Below, in pieces: positions 36,101-48,100 of a stretch of DNA of 64,000 nt. A program made the position numbers and the translations under genes. The notes under the pieces are model-generated. The model worked only from the letters and a program-made list of their open reading frames with translations, had not been told where the DNA came from and ran no database searches. The DNA lies in assembly GCF_918797505.1 (NCBI RefSeq), contig NC_092793.1, positions 73,095,912 through 73,159,911 on the forward strand, given 5' to 3'. This DNA comes from Bemisia tabaci. Taxonomy: Eukaryota; Arthropoda; Insecta; Hemiptera; Aleyrodidae. The stretch's first letter is position 1, and every line of letters starts with the position of its first letter.

Positions 36101-39100
36101 TACGCACATCAAAGCTCAAAGACTCACCGCTCTAATTACTATGTCCAAAATATGCAGTAAAAATTATGGGACAAAATGAGAAACCTTTTACAGTGCTATG
36201 CTGTGCTGCAATTTTTTTAAAGAACCTAGGTTTTTGGCTTGAATATAATGAAATTTAGCAGCCCCAAATTTTAAATTGTCAAACTTAAAATATATTTTTA
36301 CCCAGATTTAGCATTCCATACAAATCAGTTATTTCTTTTTACTCTCATTTTGACGCTTTATGACTATATTCAGATCCAAAAGGAGCTACATTAGGGCTAG
36401 TCTAAGGATCCTCAAACATTGAGAGCCTTAGTTTCAGGCTTAATTCTTTTCTAATACTTTATTATTTGAGATTCATTCAGATAATTGGACATCCTTGATC
36501 CCTGACAACCCCATCTTGAAGTTGTACTATTTCATCTGTTGAAGTTCATTTATGAGCTATTCATCAGTATACTGTAGATCTTGTAGTCGTCTAGTTTATT
36601 ATCTAGCTATCAGTTTTCATAATTGTCCTCTTTCTTTTTTATTCTATTACTCTTTTTGCTGTTCTTGTAGTCTCGTAGATTCTTGTTCTGTCTGTTTTTT
36701 GCCCTTGTTGATTCTCTTTCCTTTCCTTGAGTTTACGTTTTGTTTTTAAAAATGTATCAATTGATTGCTTGCTAATTTTCAATAATTTTTCTGTCCCTAA
36801 ATTTCATGTGTTCATTGGCATTGCGGAAAAATATTATCAGAGAAATGGAGAGGTAGCGACTGATAATGCCGCAGTACAGCAGGTAAACAAAGAAAGTCAA
36901 ACAATATTTACATTGGTTTTTTCTAATGTGCTAAAATGGAAACAGGGATTTTTATATTTATTTATTTATTTTTATGAAAAAAAGTGTTTTATCTCAGTTC
37001 TCAAGTTTGAAGAACCATATTGACCTATTGGTCAGCACGTCTGACTCTAGGCCAGTAGGTCCTGGGTTCAAATCCTGGTAATGGTGACAAATTTTCTTGA
37101 AACTAACGAGCAGTTATATACAGCAACAGATTCCCCGCAGCCTTAATTCCTGAAAATTTGAGTTGCCTAGGGAATGAATGTACCTGTCCTCTATTGTCCA
37201 AGGACTAAAGGTAGCTGTAGGCTCCTAAAGCAATGTTAACCATCAAACCAGCTGGGAGGGAAGAAAAATCGAAGAAGGTGTGAGCGTTTTAAAGTTGGGG
37301 AAATTCTTCCAATCTGTTGAATTTTACTTCTTTCTTCCTTCCAAAGAGCTCTAAGTGAATTGAAACTCGGAATTCATTTCACATTCCTTCAATAACATGT
37401 TTTAATTTTGTGCTCCTCCCAAAATTTCTATGTTTTAAACATTATTTTCCCGCTTGCATTTGCTAGTAAAAAATTTCTTTTTTAAATGCAATGGAACTGT
37501 TCCCAACTTCAGCCAGTGCAAAAAAAATGCTAGTTTCCAATGAAAAATGAAATGACTCTTAATGAACATATTGGCAAAATTTAAAATTCACTCTTCACCT
37601 TCCAATCTACGCAAGAGATCTGCGTATTTTTGAGCTTTCTGTTCAAAAAAGTATACTACAGCAAAGATGAAGTTTGATACTAATGAGCCATTTGTAAAAC
37701 TTCAAATGACTGCCGTCAAGTGTTACAGTTTTTCAATTAAACAGAAACAACCTAAAAAACACCATTTATCTAACATATCCTTTTTTTGTGTTCAATGTTT
37801 TATAAGTAGAAGTACTTCGGTTGTTCGTTTTTATTTGAGGAAGTGTGTCTTATCATGGAGGCTATTTTAAGAGTTTTACAGGAAGTTCTGAGATGGGGGT
37901 GACTCATAAAATTTTGTCTCTGCCATGATAGTTTTTTTGAAGCAGGAAGTTCAAAAACGCTGAAATTTCTAACTCAAATCTTAAAGTGTCGAGTTACTTT
38001 CAGACTTTTGCAATGCCCTTATTGTGATTCTGGAGCCATTTCCCAAAAAATCTCTTCTTTTTGTTCCAGTGTTAGTTGGCAGCAGTTCCGCTCATGATTT
38101 AATTTTGATCACAAGTTTAGGAAAAAATATTTTTCCTAATCCACCTTAAATTATTTAATTATACCATGTCAGGAATGACTATCTGATAATTTTGAAAAGT
38201 CCAGTCTTTAAAATTTTTCTTCTCTATACATGTTTGTTTTTCTGCATCTTCTCCCTCTATTTTGTGTCTGTGTCTTCAAAATTATTACTGAGTTTTTCTT
38301 TTTTTCTTTTGGATCATACTTCTGCATACCTTTTTTTAGTCTAATATAATTTGCCTCTTTCATTCTTATGCTCGGAACCAAATTCGCTAGTTGACACGGA
38401 ATACTCTCTCTGAACGATTTGCTGCTTATGTCTCAGCATGGCATGCAGTTGGTGGCTCGTGGCAAATGTTACCATTTTCTATGCTCAGACGCTTTTTCAG
38501 ATAAAGCTATTCTTGAATAGATGCAGCCAATATGTTTCTCACCTTGGTTGAGAAACTTATAAGGAGGCGTTAAAATATTAATTTTTATTTTATATTTTGG
38601 TCCCTATATTGTTGTTTTTGCAATCATTTAATTTTTCTGTGGTCCATTTTCTTATTTAAAAATTACGCGGTCCTCTTTCACGTGAAACAAAGTTTCTCAA
38701 AAAGTCATACCCTTGCAGTCTTTCAATCAACAGAACTGTCTTCGAAGATTAGTATACCAACAACTCATAGTATTGTTTCCACTTTTTATATCTTCCCTGC
38801 TCAAAACAAATAACTTGCATGCAGTTGGGAGCTGACACTTCCTTCTTTTTTTCTTTTTCGCATCTTTCTAATAGTATCAGTATTTTTGCATGTATTCAAC
38901 TTTGTCAAGGAGCAGAGCTGTATAATAGATGCCAACTTATCTAAGTTAGTCTCTTTATTATTCAGCAGAAGAATTATTTCAATTTTCCTTATAAGTACCT
39001 GCATGAGTGCTCATCCTATTCTATGAAATTTCCTAGAATGCTTGAATGTTTTGCCTATATTTATTCTTCATTCATTATTTGCATTGCATTTGAAATCCCT

Positions 39101-42100
39101 CTGCCAATGCGCGGTAGGATCTCAAAACTCGTCCCTAGGAATGGCTGACCTGTGTGAATTGTTCTTGTCTGCTTCTGATTTTTAGACCTTGTGAAAGTTT
39201 AAACCATTATTTCAATGTTAGCCTTATAGATCAATATCTTTTTATGAAATGAAAATTCTCAAGAAACATCTTGAAAGGACAAATAATTCAATGCTGATTT
39301 GTCTGACCATGAGAGAAAAGTAGAAAAATTGAGTCTAGTATCAACCAGCGGTGTTTCATTTCCTGTGAAAATAATAATGTATAGGATTCACTTCCACTTT
39401 TTATTTTATTAAAATCGAAAGTGCAAGTGAGTCATCTATATATTATTATTTTTACATATTAAACTTATGCTGACTTCATAAGTGTTTTCTACATTTTCAT
39501 TTCCTAGCCACTTATTTTGGGTATGAATTTCAGGAACAAAATCCTCACATAGAGGTCAGTGCCTTGGAGTTATTTTTGCATTACGTGCGCACAACTCCTG
39601 GACCACACTTGGCGGAGTGCTGGTCTTCCCTCTTTCCTCTCTTGCGTGACGCTCCGAATCTCCAACCGCCCTCCCAGTTCCTCCTGTTCACCGTGCTCTC
39701 TGAATTTGTTCATCGCACCAGCTCACCTCTACCTGATAAGAAAGATCAGAAAGATTTACAGGATATTACCGCTAAGGTAAGCCTGCATTTTTATTTTCTC
39801 ATTGTGTCTCCGCTTTTTTAATCAGAATTAGAAAGAATTTCTTGCATCCAATATTTTTACTCTCGAATGATCTTGAACTATCTTGCAGGTCCAATTGATT
39901 ACACAATTTTGAAAACCCTCACCTACAAAATATTATTTTAAGGAAATTTCCCATTAAACCATATCAATGGTGGAACGTCCAAACCACCTATCTCAGTTTG
40001 CGACGTTGCAGACTTCCTGTCACACCCTATTTTTAAATGGAGAACTACTCATTGTCAAATTTTTAAAACCTCCTTAATTTTTCTGCTCTTTGTGAAGAAA
40101 ATTCCGGGAAAACTTCAAGGAATAATGTTGATTTGTTCTTCTTCAAAAAAAAAAAAAAGGGAGCGGAGATTTTGAAACACGTCAAACGAGATATATGGTT
40201 TGGAAGTTTCTTCGTCAATATGTATCTGTGTCAGTGGTGGAATTACCAAGTCAGCACTGCATTTCTCGTTTTCCTCGCCTGAGATCTCTCATTAACAGGT
40301 GGGAAGCATCCTTGCAGTGCCCACTACATGGACAAGAAACAAATACATTAAAGAAGCACAGATTTCGAAAGGTTGGTGCCAAGATCTAGTCAATAATCTT
40401 TGTGATTAGGTACAAATTTAGGGACTTTTCTAGATGAACCTTGGAAAGCCCTTGGCAAATGCCATTTCTCAACATATTTAACTCTATCACACTCCTGTAG
40501 CTCAGCCCCTTGCTCCTTTGCTCATTCCTTCTTCATACCTTTACCATTTCTGGAATCCGAATTTCCCAGAACCGCTCTTTGTAGGTAATTCAAAGTGCAA
40601 AGTTTCATGTTTGGTGCAAGTAAGGTAAAATTTGCATACGGCAAAAAAACGGCAAGGATAAGATATTGAAAAAAAGATAATTATTTTGACCCCCCAGAAA
40701 ATGGACTTTTGTGGAAGTAAAGAAAAGGTAATGAAAATGCTAGGAATTTAAATAATGAGGTACTGAAGACACCCATAGTTCTTTCAAATTCAAGACCTCA
40801 ATACCTGCAAGCCCCCCCCCCCCCCCCGTCTCTCCTTAGTTTTTTAAAATCAGCATAAATTGAGTTTAATTTTTGAGTTGACTCCAACTCCAGATCTCTG
40901 GTTTTCAGCGCAACTCTACAAGACTTCGCACTTAATCAGATTGCATGGCAAGCCCCACTTGACTATTCCACATTGAAAGGGCTCAATTGTATGCTTTCTC
41001 TGAAAGTCTAAAATAAATTCAGTAAAACGTAATAATTTTTTTCATTCAAACCCTTTTCATTTTTCCTAAAAAAATCAATATAAGAAACTAAATCACCACA
41101 CGGCAGGCTGGTAGAAAAAGTTTGATAGTCTTCAAAGCAATAATTCAACATGTCTCTGTATGGTGTTTCCAGCTAATAGAATCTTGTTCTCAAATCGGAG
41201 GCGCCTGTTTAGAGCAAACCACTTGGTTGAGACGAAATTTAGCTGTGCGAGAAGAGGAACCAAGCTTGACCTCTAATAATGAAAAGGACTCGGATCGAAG
41301 TAAGTATTTCGTACGGAATATTTATGTGCTTATTTCATGCAAATTCAAAGAATACTTTCTTAAATGTGCTCAAAATTCACCAAAGCACTCCACTATCTAC
41401 GATTAGACCTCTTCCCATTTGCGGAAGGATGTCGCAATCTCATTATCGCTATTGCATATATTCCCATGGGATACTTAGGAATATTTCTCATCGCACAGAA
41501 ACATTTGAACTTACAACCATTTGTCCGAATAAGTTCAAAAATTTAAGTTCTAAGATTCGAGTATCGGGAAAAATATTTTTAAAAGAATCATTGATTTTGC
41601 TTCTTTAAATTTCATGCTCAATTAATCATATTAATCCTTGGACCTGCCCTAAAAATTCAATTTTTTTCATAGCATGTATGATATATTTCTTCTCACCGTG
41701 GCAAAAAATCAGTATCTAAAATCAATTCATTTCAAATTTTAGTTCCATTTGATTAGCCGTAAGCTTTGCTAAAAAGGAGAGCAATAAATGTTGTGCCACT
41801 GTACCCTCGGTACGATTATCAGTGCCGATTATTTCACTTTTCCTTGCCGTGGTTAATCATAATGCAATTAGGTAATAATGTTTTGATTGAAGCAAAAAGA
41901 TGAAGTAAAAAGTATGATCATTGTATTTTAGGGGCCTTTGCAGTTACGGTCCACCTTAATCATGGCTAGACAACACTGAAATGTGCTATTTATCTGGCTC
42001 TGATCTATTTTAATTTTTTCAATAATGTATGTCCCTCAAAAGCAGGTGGAATGGCTCAACACAGTGTAACAGCGCTGAGTGTCTTGGCACAGTTGCTTGC

Positions 42101-45100
42101 ACCAATGTTAGATGTCACCTATGGTAGTCAAGAAAAGGAACGTGTAGTAACTTTGCTCACAACTTTAATGTACAACGTAACACCATACTTGAAAAATCAC
42201 TCGTAAGTACATTTTATATTGAAAAGATGATGTGTTTGTTTGCCCCAAAAAAATATTCAAAGGGAATTTGAAGAAAATCTTTTTCGAGAAATCTCAGTAA
42301 TAATTAACCAATTTGATAACCTTACATAATAGCACCATGAAAGCAGGAATCTACCCCTTACATTTAAAAGTGTGTAGCATTGCAGAACCTTTAAATTTCT
42401 GTGACAGTCATATTCATGTTTGGATTGACATAGAAATAATAGGTAAAGTTAAATTTGTATGCATTTTTTTCTTTTTAAGAAGGTGGTCTCCTACATATTA
42501 AATATTTTCAGATTTTTAAGTGATACTGCTTCCCAAAATCCTCCTTTTAACTTGACTCACGGTTCGCAAAAGCCGATCAGTTCAAATTAGAAAAATAAAA
42601 ACAAAAGTTAAAAAAAAAACACCTATGAATATTTGCAGTATGCACCAATGAAACTCCCCCCCCCCCCCCAAAAAAAAAAAAAAAGATGTTAAGCACCAGT
42701 GGATATCTGGCTTTAGTCGGATTAATTTTAACTATGAAAATTAGTCTGCATTTATTTTAAAAAATTTTTTTAACTCGCTAGACACAAAATGTTCGCAGAA
42801 TTTTTCAAGGCGCTCTGTTGTTAAGTCTTCTGTAAAATAAATGATCAAATCATGAAAGGAAATCAATCAATATGGAATTCAGTCAGGCAGATATTGATAA
42901 GTCTGTCCAATTTTAATGCAAATGTCCCATTTTTCAGGCAACGAAATGCTAGTAGCTTTTACGCCTGCTCTCAGTTGCTAGCAAGCTTGAGTGGGTTCCA
43001 GTACACACGGAAAGCATGGAAGAAAGATGCACTTGATCTCCTATTGGACCCTGCTCTATTTCAGATGGAAGCCAGGTCTCTACCGTTTTGGAAAACCATC
43101 ACTGATAACCTTATGTCTCAAGACACAACCACCTTCAGGGATCTCTTGTGTAAGTTAAAAATTTAAGTCGTATTCATGCTGCAAAAAGTAGTCGAATGAG
43201 GCATTTTGTTAAATCTTTCTGCTTTTTAGTCGTGCGGCGAAGCCGTATAGACTCTAGGTTTCGCCGGGGGCTAAAAAGTGTCCACACTTTTAGGCTAAGT
43301 CCAAGAGGAGAATTTTCGAGGAACCAAGTAACATATGAGGTATTGATATCGGTGCATTTTGGCCCAATGGAGATGTTACATGTGCGAGGAATTTGCAATT
43401 TAACTGTTGATTCTTGTATAAAAGTTCGCGAGGAACACAATGGTGCCACTGGTTTTCTCTGAAATCATCTCCCAAGCTCAAAAAAAGCTCTCAAGTTGAG
43501 GCCAAAATGGAGGGGATATCCCACCTTACCCTGAGAGTCCACGTCTACATGAAGACAAACTCTCCATGCAAAGATAGGGAGCAAATACATTAGCAGGGTT
43601 GCCGTGTTTTCAGTTTTGGAGTCCCCAGATAAATTGGTAGCCCTGTCAATGTATTAGCTCCCTATCTTTGCATGGAGAGTTGGTCTTGATCTAGACTTGG
43701 ACTCTCAGGGTAGGGTGGGATATTCCCTTCATTTTGGCCTCAACTTGAGTGCTTTTTTTTGAGCTTGGGAGATGATTTCAGAGAAAACCAGTGGCACCAT
43801 CGTGTTTCTCGTGACCTTTTACCCAAGATTCAACAGTCAAATCGCAAATTCCTCACACATGCAACATCTCCATTATGCCAAATGGAATTTCTGATCATTT
43901 AGCCATGGTTTGGTAGCGTTTAGCAATCAACTGTGACCATAATGTAAAGAACCCACACAGGTGCCTTTCGGCGGAATGTCGCCCTATGGCATTCTTTATC
44001 ATCAAGTCACTGTTGAACATTTACTGTTAAGTAGCGTTTAGCAACCAAGTATAGCCAAAATTTCCAGAACTCATACCTCAGATGTTCAAAGAGTGTTAAC
44101 ATGTGTCGCCAAATGGAATTTCTGATCATTTAGCCATGGTTTGGTAGCGTTTAGCAATCAACTGTGACCATAATGTAAAGAACCCACACAGGTGCCTTTC
44201 GGCGGAATGTCGCCCTATGGCATTCTTTATCATCGAGTCACAGTTTAATAGCGTAAATAAGCAACCAACGGTGGCCAAAATGTCAAGACTCCAAACTGGT
44301 GCTTTTTGGCTGAATTTCGCCCAATAGGATCTTTGATGATTTATCAGTAATGGTTGATGTTTATGTTGATTAATTATTACTGTCTGAAAGTGAATCCTGT
44401 GGGAGAATATTATAGGGTTGGTTCAAACAAGTTTTAGAATTTTTTTCCTTAGCGCTAATGGACCCTAAGGGACAACTTCAATTCATCGAACTAAAAGTTT
44501 TCAATGTTCATAACCATTTTTTAACTGTCAGAACTCTCTAGACCACATTTTATTCATGATGAATTTAAAGAATATCGCTGTCAAAAGTTGAGTTCTCCTT
44601 CAATTTAGCATTTTTTGTCATTACCTTAAAGACCATACGGAAAGTGCTAAATCTACGGAAAACTCAACTTTTCACAGCGATATTCTTCAAATTTATCATG
44701 AATATAATGTGGTCTAGTGAGTTCTGACATTTAAAAATGGGTATGAACATTTAAGGCTTTATTTTCCTTGAATTTAAGTGGTTTTTCAGGGTCTACGGTA
44801 AGAAAAAAAAGTCTAAAACACGTTAAAAGTTACTTGAACCTACCCTATAATGTTGAGCTATGACTTCAACTTTCATGAACCCTTACTTGTGCCTTTCAGC
44901 TTGATTTTGCTAAATGGAATTATTTATGATTGAAGTCGTGGTTGAGTTTACTATGCTGATAAAATATCATTGGAAACTTTAGGTTTCACTATCATAGTCT
45001 TCTAAAAATAACCATCAGCATTACTGCACCAACCAAAATCTAGCCCAAAAAAAAAAAATAATTCGGCTGAAAAAGTGGGAGAAGTTGGGATGTGCAGTCT

Positions 45101-48100
45101 CAAAATAAAAATACCTAGCTGTGATTGGACATAGCTTTGCTTTCATTGAGACTTTCAAATTTTATGAATAAAAAACAGTAAGCGTTTAGCAAAAACAGTT
45201 AGTTTTGTCCTTACCCGTAGACCATACAAAAAGAGCTAAATTGAAGGAGAACTTAGCTTTTGACAGCGATGCTCTTCAAATTTTTCATATACCTATACAA
45301 TGTGTTCTAGTGAGTTTGGATGGTAAAAAATGGTCAGGAACATTTAAAGCTTTATTTTCCATGAATGTAAGTTGTCGTTCAGGATAGATTCTGACGACTA
45401 GATCCTTACTAGAGTAAGGAAAGAAAGTCTAAAATTGTTAAAAGTCACAGAAAAACGCGAAAAAAGAAAAAATTCGGAAAAGGAAGTCAAATTTACATAA
45501 TAATTAAATTAACATAAAAATTTCGTAAAAAGTATTGGAAATTACGAACAAATGTATTTACGTAAAAACTGTATTAAAAAGAAAGTTAATTTTAATTAAG
45601 AAAAATAATCTTGGTAAATCAATTTCTCACGTAAATTTGACTCAAAATTCATTTAAAAAACAGGGCTGGATTTACCTACTTGCCGCCCATGGGCCGGATT
45701 TACCTACTTGCTGCCTATGGGCCACCTGTATTTTGCCGCCCCCTTCTCATTCGTTTCGAAACATCAATAAAAAACAACTTAATCGGCCCGAAACAGTAAC
45801 AGAGAAACAACTTAAAACGGGACTAAGGCCGCAAATAATAAAAAGAAACACATAAAATATAATAAGAAACCCGGGACGTTTCGCAGGGATCACACCCGCA
45901 TTTTCAACCGGCAAAACAAGAAAAATTAAAAGAAAGGACACTATGCCCCTCACTACTAGCAAAAGTTCGCACGGAACTTTGCGCGAAAGTTAAGTTCCGT
46001 AAACCTATCTATGTGTGAACAAGGCCTTCCATTTGTAAGAAATGAAGGTAAAAATTATGCAAGAACAAACATAAGTGTGGTTTAATAATTTTAACTTCCG
46101 CCGGCGCGCCGCGCTGACCGCACTGTGTTTGGCACAATGCGTGAAGTATTCGTACAGTCTTGTAGGCGTTATGCGTTTCACGCCGACCGCCGCACAGTGG
46201 ATTGAGTCAATTAGAGGGGTTGGACATGAAATTTTTGACAAAATCTGCAAATGTTGATGTTTATTTCGTCACATTTTAAAGTTCAAGGGGTGATACTGGA
46301 AGAAAATATCACGAGAAAACCAGTGGAACAGCTTGTAGAACATTAGGTTCTTGTATAAACGGAGTTATGAGCGTTTTAAGTTCCCAAATTTTTTCCGACC
46401 TCTCTCATTGACTCGATTCACCGTGCGCCGCGCTGAGGGCTTCTCCTTTTTATCTCAAGTCCTCATCATCACTGCTGCACCGCTCCATGCCAAATTGCGT
46501 GTTTAGTTTCTCTCTTAACTCGACTAATTAAAGGTGCTGTCTCTTGTGTCACCGAAAGACGCTTTCTCGTTTGTAATTTTTTTTTTCTGAATCCGATTTT
46601 TTTTAAACCTACATTTTAAAAAAATGCAAAATTTGCCGCCCCCTGCGTTAAGAAATGAGAGATGCCTTACTCCATTACCCAATGCATCTGACGAGTTTTT
46701 CAATTCAAAAAGGAACGTATGACACTCCACAAAGAAATCACGTTTGAAGCGCAAACCGGATAAAACACGATTTGTCAAAAGTATTCATTAAGTGTTGCAC
46801 TTTCCACAGAAGCATACTGCACAAAAATGTCACTGTAACGACTTCCGGATATGGTTGCGACCAACTTAAGGCTCAAAATTTTGATTTGTTCGCTCCCTAA
46901 AAAAAATGGTCCATCTCAGTAACTGTGCTCACCACAACTGACGGGGGACTGACTGTGATCCCGGGTCACATGCAGGCTGTCGGTGGTCTCATTGTTCAGG
47001 GTTGAAATCCTTCCTCTTATTTAATTGTTTTTTAAATAAACCTATGCTAGGACACTATCCCTGAATAACAAACAGACCAATTTGGCTGCAATGCTCCGAG
47101 CCCTGCACGTGTGAACTTGAGTCATTCGTTTTTGGGTGATTTCACGATAACAGGAATAGTTAAAATGTGAAGTACCTTAGAAATGAAAGTGCACCAATTT
47201 TAACAGGATTTCATTACCTCATTTTAAAGGTATTAAACTTCCTTTTTCCAGCTTTGGCACGCTCTATTTTGATTCAGTGCAAAGTTAAAGTGATTGATAA
47301 ACAAGCCATTGAATCAGGTATCAGCGCTTTCCGCGGGACTGCTGGAGGTCCACGCAAACATGGCGGCCCTGCCAAATTGTGTCGGTTACGTAACAGACAC
47401 AGCGTAACCGACACTCAAAAATGTGAGATTAAATATGATACAACAGATGAAACTTGGCAATTCTTGAGTTATGAGGTGGAATTAGTGCTGCCTTAAAAGT
47501 TTCCTAAACTTTGGAGACTTCCTTGTAGTTTAATACTATTAAATTGAGGTTTTTGCGCAGTGAGGAATTAGTGCTACACACGTAAAAATCACTGGTTTTC
47601 ATAATAATTAAAGTTTTCATTGTAAAAAAAACTGACTTATTAGTAATAGTTTTGTCAAGAAGACTTCAGTGAACAATTTGATGGCAGTTTTGAAACTCCT
47701 GACTCCATCTGGCGAGATAAACACTGCACTTTATACAACTGCAAAAATGTGTTGCCAAATGGGGCGACACCTCTTTCTTATGACTTTTCTCGCTCAATAA
47801 TAAACATTTCAGTTCAAACTGGCAATTTTCTTGAACACTAGAGTCTCTTTTCAGCAAATATTGCCGAAGAGTTCATGATCAGTACTGATTTGTTACCGTA
47901 AATTGCTCTTTTGCTTCAAAATCGGGGTTGGCGACGCGTAACCGACCGGACATTTTCGGCCTTTAAAGTCTCATATTATTAAATATAATAATAATTCATC
48001 ATATTTTTTAGCATGGATAGGTTCAGGGACATCATTCCTATTGATTAATTAATTTGGTTTTCAATCGTTTTGCCCTATGTCGTTCAAAACCCACGGCGAC

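Noticed and set aside
37021..37093. Functional tRNA gene
   Set aside because: The A and B boxes are present but the acceptor and anticodon stems do not pair well. Better explained as a SINE head or pseudogene.
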